From the NCBI GenBank assembly GCA_902495355.1, contig CABUWV010000009.1, positions 1 to 64,000 of the forward strand: a stretch of 64,000 nt of DNA. The letters are read 5' to 3'. A model generated the notes under the pieces. The model was given only the letters and a program-made list of their open reading frames with translations. It did not search any database and was not told the DNA's origin. The DNA comes from an uncultured Collinsella sp. (lineage in GTDB: Bacteria > Actinomycetota > Coriobacteriia > Coriobacteriales > Coriobacteriaceae). Shown in pieces: positions 57,809 to 64,000 of this stretch (within the stretch, counting starts at the first letter, position 1; the number at the start of each line of letters is the position of its first letter). The translations under genes were made by a program, and so were the position numbers.

Positions 57809-60403
57809 TTACTTGTCGGAGGCTACTTTCTTGGCAGTCGACTTCTTCGCGGTCGTCTTCTTGGCGGCAGTGGCTTTCTTAGCCGTCGTCTTCTTGGCCG
57901 CCGTCGTCTTCTTGGCCGTGCTCGCCTTAGTCGTGGTCTTGCGGCCGCGGGCGGGCTTCTTCTCCTTGGTCGGGCAGTCCATGTTGACGCAGATACGCCA
58001 CGGGCCGCGCGCCGTGTTGACCACCACGATGGGGGCGCCGCACTCGGGGCAGGTCTCACCCGTCGCCTCGAGCTTACCGCGCGCCGGCAGAGGATAGCTT
58101 ACGCCGCAGTCATCGTAGTTGGTGCAGCGGATAAAGCGCTTGCCGCTCTTCTCACTCTTGTGCGCGATCAGGTCGCCATGACGTCCGGCCTCGGCGCACA
58201 CCTTGCACTCGCCCACCTTAAGGTCGGGCTCGTAGTTGGTGGGGCACGTGGGGTTCACGCAGATCTCGAAAGCCTTCTGACGGAACGGCTGGCATTTAAT
58301 GCGCGGCGCGCCGCACTCGGGGCACACGGCCGCCTCGCCCTCGAGCGGACTCACCTTGACGCCGCTCGGCACCGGATAGGTCACATCGCAGTCGGGCCAG
58401 CCCATGCAGCCAATGAAGCTGCCACGGGTCTTGGCGCTCGTCTTCATAACCAGGTCCTTGCCGCACTTGGGGCAAGCTCCCACGCGCGCATCGGCCGTGA
58501 CGGCGTCGCTGATGGCGTCGCCCAGCTCCTGCGTGTGCTTGAGCAGCTCGTCGAGCACGCCAGCCAGCAGCGCGCGCGAGTGCATCACGACATGCTCTTC
58601 GGTATCCTCGCCGCGCTCCACACGGGTCATGTCGCCGTCGAGCTCGCTGGTCATATCGGGGCTCGTGATGCGCGGGGCAAACTGCGACAGCGCATCGATG
58701 ATGGCGATACCCAGCTGGCTCGGCTCAACGGGATCATTTTTGAGATAGCGCACGGCGTACAGGCGCTCGATGATGCTCGCGCGCGTGGACTTGGTGCCCA
58801 GGCCGCGCTTCTCCATCTCCTGCACGAGCTTGCCCTGGCTGTAGCGCGCGGGCGGCTCGGTCTGCTTGGCCTCGAGCTTAATGTCGAATACGTCGACCGT
58901 ATCGCCCTGCTCAAGCGGCGGCATCTGCTCGTCGCGTTTAAGGCCATACGGGTAGGCCTCGCGGAAACCCGGGGTCACGAGCACATCGCCCGAAGCCACG
59001 AACGGCTCACCGTTCACATCGAGCTCGAGCTTGGTGTTCTCGATGGTCGCGGGACCCATGAGCGTCGCCAGGAAGCGGCGGGCGATGAGGTCGTAGAGCT
59101 TGCGCTGGCCGCCGTCGAGCGTGGACGGATCGCCCTCGCCCGTGGGATAGATAGGCGGGTGGTCGGTGGTCTCGACTTTGCCGCGCGTAGGCTTCATGGG
59201 GCCGGCAAGCACCTTTTTGCATACGGGCGCCAGCGCCGGGTTGATCTTTGCCAGGTCGCTCACCACGGCGCCCAGATCGAGCGTCGCGGGGTACACGGTA
59301 TTGTCGACACGCGGGTAGCTGATGAGACCGGCCATGTAGAGGGACTCAGCGATGCGCATGGTACGCGCAGGCGAGATGCCCTCGGCCGCGGCGGCAGCCT
59401 GCAGCGAGGTGGTCGCAAACGGCGTGGGCGGCTGCTGCTTGCGCGAGCGCTTGGTCACCGCGGCGACGGTTGCCGTCTTGGCACCGTCAACGTGACCGTA
59501 CGCCGTCTCAGCAGCATCCTTGTCGGTAAAGCGCGCCGTCTTGTGCGCGATCTTAAAGCGATCGTCCTCGGCAGCGCCTTGCGCGGCGCCCATGCCACGA
59601 ATCTGCCAATAGTCCTCGGGCACAAACGCCATGCGCTCGCGTTCGCGCTCGACCACCAGGGCAAGCGTCGGCGTCTGCACGCGGCCGGCGGAACGCACGT
59701 TGCCAAAGCCGCCAAACTTGGCGAGCGTCAGGTAGCGCGTGAGCACCGCACCCCAAATGAGGTCGATGTGCTGACGGCTCTCGCCGGCGTCGGCCAGGTT
59801 CTGGTCGAGCGAGACGAGATTATCGAAGGCCTGCGTGATCTCGGCCTTGGTAAACGAAGAATACTGGGCGCGGGCAACCGGCAAGTCCGGCGCAACCTCG
59901 CGCACCTTGTTGAGGGCGTCCGAACCGATCAGTTCGCCCTCGCGATCGAAGTCCGTAGCGATGATGACGCTGTCGGACTTTTTGGCGAGGTTCTTAAGCG
60001 AGCGGATGAGTTCCTTCTCGGCCGGCAGCTTAATGACGGGTGCCCAGGTGAGATACGGCAGACTCTCGAGCTTCCAGCCCTTGATGGAGATGCCGTCGGC
60101 AAGAAACGGCTTGCGCTTGGTGTCGTAGGGCGGGCGTGCCAGGCCATCGGGCATGTCGGCCGGTAGCATCTCGCCGTCCTCGGTAACCGAATACCAGCCC
60201 AGCTTTTTATCAAACAGCACGCTGTCGCAAAAATCGGGCGCAAGGATGTGACCGGCCAGGCCGATGGTCACGCACTCCTCGCCCTTCCACTCAAAACGGT
60301 AGATTGCGGTGTTGTACACCTTGTCCTTTTTGGGCTTACCCGTGGACAGCCGCTCGGCAATCTGACGCGCGGCGTCATTTTTCTCGGCGATGATGAGCTT
60401 CAA
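57809..60403 (-). CDS. topA: Type IA DNA topoisomerase
   Basis: An 864-residue topoisomerase. The TOPRIM domain has IIAEKNDAARQIAERLS at the start and TDFDREGE at 150-157; the active tyrosine is Y363 in LISYPRVDNT. From about residue 620 there are four zinc-ribbon units with CxxC pairs (CPKCGKD, CPECGAP, CKVCAEA, CPECGAP). The last 50 residues are Lys/Ala/Thr repeats, like histone H1 tails. The N-terminal pattern is closer to archaeal-type enzymes than to E. coli TopA. It relaxes negative supercoils. The large open frames on the opposite strand are shadows. Confidence 0.92.
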   Translation of the reverse strand: MKLIIAEKNDAARQIAERLSTGKPKKDKVYNTAIYRFEWKGEECVTIGLAGHILAPDFCDSVLFDKKLGWYSVTEDGEMLPADMPDGLARPPYDTKRKPFLADGISIKGWKLESLPYLTWAPVIKLPAEKELIRSLKNLAKKSDSVIIATDFDREGELIGSDALNKVREVAPDLPVARAQYSSFTKAEITQAFDNLVSLDQNLADAGESRQHIDLIWGAVLTRYLTLAKFGGFGNVRSAGRVQTPTLALVVERERERMAFVPEDYWQIRGMGAAQGAAEDDRFKIAHKTARFTDKDAAETAYGHVDGAKTATVAAVTKRSRKQQPPTPFATTSLQAAAAAEGISPARTMRIAESLYMAGLISYPRVDNTVYPATLDLGAVVSDLAKINPALAPVCKKVLAGPMKPTRGKVETTDHPPIYPTGEGDPSTLDGGQRKLYDLIARRFLATLMGPATIENTKLELDVNGEPFVASGDVLVTPGFREAYPYGLKRDEQMPPLEQGDTVDVFDIKLEAKQTEPPARYSQGKLVQEMEKRGLGTKSTRASIIERLYAVRYLKNDPVEPSQLGIAIIDALSQFAPRITSPDMTSELDGDMTRVERGEDTEEHVVMHSRALLAGVLDELLKHTQELGDAISDAVTADARVGACPKCGKDLVMKTSAKTRGSFIGCMGWPDCDVTYPVPSGVKVSPLEGEAAVCPECGAPRIKCQPFRQKAFEICVNPTCPTNYEPDLKVGECKVCAEAGRHGDLIAHKSEKSGKRFIRCTNYDDCGVSYPLPARGKLEATGETCPECGAPIVVVNTARGPWRICVNMDCPTKEKKPARGRKTTTKASTAKKTTAAKKTTAKKATAAKKTTAKKSTAKKVASDK

Positions 60404-60457
60404 AAGAGGCTCCTATCTCGTGTCTCTGCGGCTACGCCCGCCCGTATGGCGGCCGAT

Positions 60458-61141
60458 TTACGCCCTTGCTTGCTCGATCTGCCCGATGAGCCAATCGCAC
60501 CAGGCATCCATGCCCTCGCCCTTGCGCGCGCTCACGGCAAACCGCGGCGCCTGCGGATTGAGGTCATCGAGTGTCTTAGTATACCTATCCATGTCAAAAT
60601 CGAAAGCCGGGGCCACGTCGACCTTATTGAGCAGCTGCGCGCCAACGTGCTGGAAGATGCCCGGGTACTTGATGGGCTTGTCGTCGCCCTCGGGCACCGA
60701 GAGAATCATGATGGACAGGTTCTCACCCAGGTCAAAGTCGACCGGGCAGACCAAGTTGCCCACGTTTTCGATAAAGATGACGTCGATGTTTTCCAGACCC
60801 ACAGCCTGGTCAAACGCGTCAACGGCCTCCATGATCATGTTGCCCTCGAGGTGGCACAGGCCGCCCGTGTTGATCTGGATGGCGGGCATGCCGGCTTCCT
60901 TCATGGTGATGGCGTCGACATCCGAGGCGATATCGCCCTCGATGACGGCACAGCGCAGGCCGGCCTTGTCACGCAGGCGCTCGTTGGTGCCCAGGATCGT
61001 GGTGGTCTTGCCCGAACCGGGGCTCGACAAGACGTTGATCACATAGGTGTTTGTCTCATTAAATCGCTGACGCAGCTGATCTGCCAGGCGCTCGTTGCGC
61101 GACAGAATCGGCGACGCGATATCAATCGTTTTCTCAGCCAT
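60458..61141 (-). CDS. hypB: Hydrogenase nickel-insertion GTPase HypB
   Basis: A 227-residue HypB. The P-loop is LSSPGSGKTTTI, followed by CAVIEGDIASDVDA, GGLCHLEGNMI, FIENVGNLVCPVDFDLG and the guanine-specificity LLNKVDVAP. It delivers nickel to NiFe-hydrogenase precursors together with HypA. The N-terminus lacks the His-rich storage stretch seen in some HypB. AAGGAG precedes the start, 55 bp after hypA. Confidence 0.94.
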   Translation of the reverse strand: MAEKTIDIASPILSRNERLADQLRQRFNETNTYVINVLSSPGSGKTTTILGTNERLRDKAGLRCAVIEGDIASDVDAITMKEAGMPAIQINTGGLCHLEGNMIMEAVDAFDQAVGLENIDVIFIENVGNLVCPVDFDLGENLSIMILSVPEGDDKPIKYPGIFQHVGAQLLNKVDVAPAFDFDMDRYTKTLDDLNPQAPRFAVSARKGEGMDAWCDWLIGQIEQARA

Positions 61142-61196
61142 ACTTAGCGCTCCTTACTTTGGCCCCTTTATACCCCATCACCAGATGGCTAGCGGG

Positions 61197-61553
61197 CTAA
61201 TCGTCGGGGGTTTCGATTTCGATACTCGCGATATCGAGCTCGCGGCCGTGCAGTAGGCGCACGTTGGCACCACCACACTGGGGACAGCGACAGTGGAAGC
61301 GATCGTGGTCGAAGACCTCGCCGCAGTCCAGGCATTCACTTTGTGGGTGAATCTCCTCAACCGCGAGCTCGCAGCCCCGCGTGAGCGGGTCCTCATCGCG
61401 AAATGTCTCCCACGCAAAGTCGAGCGCCTCGCGCACAACTTCGGTCATATCCCCGATACGCAGCGTTACCAAAACGGCGCGCGAGGCCCCCGCCCCACGC
61501 GCCGCGCGAATCACTGTATCGAGTATGCCGTTGACAATGCCAACCTCGTGCAT
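61197..61553 (-). CDS. hypA: Hydrogenase nickel chaperone HypA
   Basis: A 118-residue HypA. The nickel-binding start is MHEVGI, and the zinc site has CLDCGEVF and CRCPQCGG. It works with HypB in hydrogenase maturation; no hydrogenase structural gene is in the window. GAGGAG lies in the end of tatC, seven bases away, so the two genes are tightly linked. A few acidic residues end the protein. Confidence 0.94.
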   Translation of the reverse strand: MHEVGIVNGILDTVIRAARGAGASRAVLVTLRIGDMTEVVREALDFAWETFRDEDPLTRGCELAVEEIHPQSECLDCGEVFDHDRFHCRCPQCGGANVRLLHGRELDIASIEIETPDD

Positions 61554-61559
61554 ACCGAT

Positions 61560-62351
61560 TTACTCCTCGTCGTCCTCATCGTCCGAGAACAGGTCCAGAC
61601 GGCTCACAAACAAGCCCTCCTTGCCCTCGCGCGCGGTAATGACCACGCGGGCAATGGCGAGCGAAATCTCGTAGAGCGAGAGCAGGGCACCATACATGAG
61701 GCCCAGCGTAACGGGCGAGCCGTCGGGCGTAATCACAGCCGAGCCCACAAGCAGGCCCACGTACACGTAGCGCCAGGCACTGCGGAAAGCAGCGTAGGAC
61801 ACGATGTGGAAGACGGACAGGTAGAAGATGATGAGCGGCAGCTCGAACGCCACACCAAAGCCGATCATAAAGAGCAGCTCCATGTTGACGTAGTTCTCCA
61901 GGTCGGGCAGCGCGGTTGCGACGGCAGAGGTCTCGCCGATGAGCCACTCAAAGCCTGCCGGGATGATGATGAAATAGCAGAAGATGGCGCCCAGGAAGAA
62001 CAGCACCGTCGAGGCGAGTACCGTGGGCACGACCCATTTGCGCTCGTTGGGACGCAGTGCCGGCAGGAAAAATGCCAGAATCTGCCAGATGATCATGGGC
62101 GTGCACATGACCACGGCCATCTTGATGGCCAGCGAGAAGCGCAGGCCAAAGCCGCCGAGCGTGGTGGTGATGTAGAACTTACCGTCCGGCACAAAGGAGC
62201 GGATGGGATCTTCCAGGATGTCGAGCACCACGGGCGTGGCGAAATACAGCACGATGGCGGCGGCAAACACCGACACGACCACGATGGTCAGGCGGCGACG
62301 GAGCTCTCCCAGGTGATCGAAGAGCGGCATGCGCGCAGGTCCGATAGGCAT
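61560..62351 (-). CDS. tatC: Twin-arginine translocase subunit TatC
   Basis: A 263-residue TatC with six membrane spans. It has MPLFDHLGELRRRL at the N-terminus, the conserved RPNERKW loop, and FGVAFELPLIIFYL. It recognises twin-arginine signal peptides. Its start codon overlaps the tatA stop by one base (TAATG). The C-terminus is acidic. Confidence 0.95.
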   Translation of the reverse strand: MPIGPARMPLFDHLGELRRRLTIVVVSVFAAAIVLYFATPVVLDILEDPIRSFVPDGKFYITTTLGGFGLRFSLAIKMAVVMCTPMIIWQILAFFLPALRPNERKWVVPTVLASTVLFFLGAIFCYFIIIPAGFEWLIGETSAVATALPDLENYVNMELLFMIGFGVAFELPLIIFYLSVFHIVSYAAFRSAWRYVYVGLLVGSAVITPDGSPVTLGLMYGALLSLYEISLAIARVVITAREGKEGLFVSRLDLFSDDEDDEE

Positions 62352-62941
62352 TACTCATCGCCTCCCTTCGGGGCATCGGCGGCAGCGGCGTCGTCCTCGG
62401 CCTCGAGCTCGCGAGCGAGCTGGTCGACGACGGCCTTGCGCTTGCGGGGACGACGGGCGTAGAGGTCAGCCGTCGTGGGCTCTGCCGGCTCGGGCTCGGG
62501 CTCCGGCTCTGTAGCAGATTCAGGCTCGACGGCGGCAGCGGTGGCAGCGGCAGGCTCGGCACCCTCGGCCTCGGACTCCTCAGCAGCACCCTCGCCCTCG
62601 GCGGCAGCCTCGCTCGCGGCCTTCTCGGCAGCAAGACGGGCGCGACGCTCGGCAAAGGTCTCCTTCTTGGCGGGCGCTGCCGTCTCGGCGGCATCCTCGT
62701 CCGCATCGGAATCGTCGTCGATCGCAGCAGCCTTCTTGGGCTTGACCGGGGCCGACGCGGCCTCGCTCACCGGATCGATAATCTCGGACTGAACAACGGC
62801 CGTCATCTTTTCCTGCGTCTCGCGGAACTGACGGATGGCACGGCCAATCGTACGGCCCATCTGTGGGAGCTTATCCGGGCCAAACAGCAAAAAGCCGAAG
62901 ACCACGATGATCGCGAGCTCACCCTCTCCAATACCAAACAC
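62351..62941 (-). CDS. tatA: Twin-arginine translocase subunit TatA/TatB
   Basis: A 196-residue TatA/B-type protein. The GTG at 62941 gives the normal start (M)FGIGEGELAIIVVFGFLLFG with GGAGG five bases upstream. The amphipathic helix is DKLPQMGRTIGRAIRQFRETQ. An unusually long acidic/Ala-rich tail (about 130 residues) follows, ending with a basic RPRKRK stretch. It pairs with TatC for export of folded, cofactor-containing proteins such as hydrogenases. TatA versus TatB cannot be decided. Confidence 0.9.
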   Translation of the reverse strand: MFGIGEGELAIIVVFGFLLFGPDKLPQMGRTIGRAIRQFRETQEKMTAVVQSEIIDPVSEAASAPVKPKKAAAIDDDSDADEDAAETAAPAKKETFAERRARLAAEKAASEAAAEGEGAAEESEAEGAEPAAATAAAVEPESATEPEPEPEPAEPTTADLYARRPRKRKAVVDQLARELEAEDDAAAADAPKGGDE

Positions 62942-63094
62942 ACATACCTCCAAGGCTCGATGTGAGTCGAGCCCGCACCGCGCCATTCGGCCGGAACTCG
63001 TCTATTCATTCGGTCAAGTATAGCGCCCGGACGCCAAAACGTCCGAGCGCATCACAAACATATGCCAAACGGCACGCCCTTTTGGGGGCAAAGA

Positions 63095-63409
63095 TTATGC
63101 AGCGGTGATCGAAATCTCCTGGTCGACACCCAACAGCTGAACCACGCGCATCACCGGGGGCTGGACATTGGTGCAGCTAAAGCGCTTGCTGTGGTCGACC
63201 GCGTGGTGCGCGGCGCCCACGAGCACGCCAATGCCCGTCGAATCGATGTAGCTCACCTGGGCAAAATCGAGCTCAACGGCCTCAGTGGGCTGCTCGAGCG
63301 CCAGGTCGATGGCATTGCGCAGGCTATCGGCGTTAGAAATATCGATCTCGCCGGTTACCTTAATGGTGTAGAGCTCTGGCGTGGGGTTGGTGGAAATACC
63401 CAAATCCAT
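63095..63409 (-). CDS. STAS-domain anti-sigma-factor antagonist-like protein
   Basis: A 104-residue stand-alone STAS domain: LYTIKVTGEIDISNADSLRN, then VELDFAQVSYIDSTGIGVLVGA, the SpoIIAA-like site with the serine (S72 region) that is phosphorylated in that family. A partner-switch kinase (RsbW/SpoIIAB type) is not nearby. AAAGGAG precedes the start. Confidence 0.88.
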   Translation of the reverse strand: MDLGISTNPTPELYTIKVTGEIDISNADSLRNAIDLALEQPTEAVELDFAQVSYIDSTGIGVLVGAAHHAVDHSKRFSCTNVQPPVMRVVQLLGVDQEISITAA

Positions 63410-63475
63410 GTATACGCTCCTTTACGTATCGAAAGTGCGGATAGTACTGGGCGCGGACTTGCGGGGCCTTACGCG

Positions 63476-64000
63476 TTAGGCGTGCTCGGCACGCGCGAGC
63501 TCGGCAGCGACAAGCTTAACGGCCAGCACCAGAACATCGAGCGCGGCCTCCAGGTCCTCGACCGTGGGATAGCTCGGCGCGATGCGGATGTTGGTGTCGC
63601 GCGGGTCCTTGCCATAGGGCCAGGTAGCACCGGCCGGCGTGAGCTTGACACCCAGGTCGGCGCAAAGCGCGGCGACCTTCTGGGCCGAGCCCTCGGGACC
63701 ATCGAAGCTTACAAAGTAGCCGCCGCGAGGGTGCGTCCAGGTGGCGCAGCCCGTGTCGCCCAAGCCCTCGGTGAGCTTGCGCTCAACGGCCTCAAAGCGC
63801 GGGCGCAGGAACTCGGCATGCTTTTTCATGTGCTCCTTGACCGCCTCGATGGTGGGAAGGAAGCGCACGTGACGCAGCTGGTTGAGCTTGTCGGCGCTGA
63901 TGAGGCCGGCCTTCAGGCGCTTGGAGAACTCCGCGATAACCGCGGGGCTCGCACCGATAAAGCCGATACCGGCGCCCGGGAAGGTGATCTTGGACGTCGA
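63476..64000 (-). CDS. PLP-dependent aminotransferase, C-terminal part
   Basis: The gene runs off the right edge; 174 residues and the stop are visible. The frame enters with STSKITFPGAGIGFIGAS, which carries the lysine that binds pyridoxal phosphate. The C-terminal domain follows, including HPRGGYFVSFD and the substrate-binding arginine in TNIRIAPSYPTVEDL. This fits a class I/II aminotransferase of the type that ends near 420 residues. The amino acid used cannot be judged. Confidence 0.85.
   Translation of the reverse strand, partial: STSKITFPGAGIGFIGASPAVIAEFSKRLKAGLISADKLNQLRHVRFLPTIEAVKEHMKKHAEFLRPRFEAVERKLTEGLGDTGCATWTHPRGGYFVSFDGPEGSAQKVAALCADLGVKLTPAGATWPYGKDPRDTNIRIAPSYPTVEDLEAALDVLVLAVKLVAAELARAEHA

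Noticed and set aside
57671..60166. 831-codon open frame on the plus strand
   Set aside because: It lies wholly opposite the topoisomerase gene, has no ribosome site at its start and reads as low-complexity Arg/Leu/His; it is a shadow of GC-rich codon use.

Overview
The window looks like a chromosomal segment of a gut Coriobacteriia member, most likely Collinsella. This is an inference from the high-GC coding style, AGGAG-type ribosome sites, the abundance of sugar phosphotransferase systems (PTS), paired GH1 and LacI genes, and an archaeal-looking type IA topoisomerase. No rRNA, CRISPR array or prophage is visible. The only intact transposase is an IS110-type gene at the left edge.

Layout. 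1-1640: an IS110-family transposase followed by a palindrome-rich non-coding stretch. 1641-6644 (minus): the tagatose-6-phosphate branch of lactose use (lacA, lacB, lacX, lacC), a membrane protein of unknown function, and a stand-alone lactose-type EIIA. 6859-21232: three paralogous cassettes, each with a LacI-type repressor, a fused EIIC-EIIB permease and a GH1 6-phospho-beta-galactosidase-type enzyme. None of the permeases has its own EIIA, so the EIIA at 6306 probably serves all of them. 21321-27411: a lower-GC accessory block bounded by paired hairpin repeats, with a Fic protein, a broken deoR, a fourth EIIC-EIIB, a DUF7916-like protein and a GntR regulator. 27531-29553: intact deoR and galM. 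29662-33402: a MITE-like element, a mannose-type EIIB homologue lacking its phospho-histidine, a tRNA-Thr, yhcH, a nagA remnant and second copies of lacC and lacX. 34219-40910 (minus): an amino-sugar operon (EIIA, YajC, EIIB, EIIC, EIID, GntR, AgaS, NagA) fitting N-acetylgalactosamine or galactosamine use. 41616-64000: mostly housekeeping genes, including a DUF2975/XRE pair, a SurA-like protein, NAD-type isocitrate dehydrogenase, a dehydrogenase with a Cys/His-rich tail, hpf, a solute-binding lipoprotein, comF, ricT-holB-tmk, topoisomerase, hypAB, tatAC, a STAS protein and a partial aminotransferase.

How the genes work together. Lactose-type sugars enter through the lactose-family PTS, GH1 enzymes release galactose-6-phosphate, LacAB isomerise it to tagatose-6-phosphate and LacC phosphorylates it. 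The amino-sugar operon reaches the same intermediate through NagA and AgaS, and the second lacC serves that side. No tagatose-1,6-bisphosphate aldolase is encoded here.

The most striking non-coding signal is a direct repeat of an ACCGTTCAC-like box at an exact 21-bp phase. It occurs seven times across the promoter regions of these sugar operons. It is accompanied by cassette-specific LacI-type operators and GAACA direct repeats that may be DeoR sites. A second family consists of hairpins about 60 bp long, arranged as pairs 80-81 bp apart in operon-end regions. Both could be new regulatory or repeat families, but this rests on reading the sequence alone.
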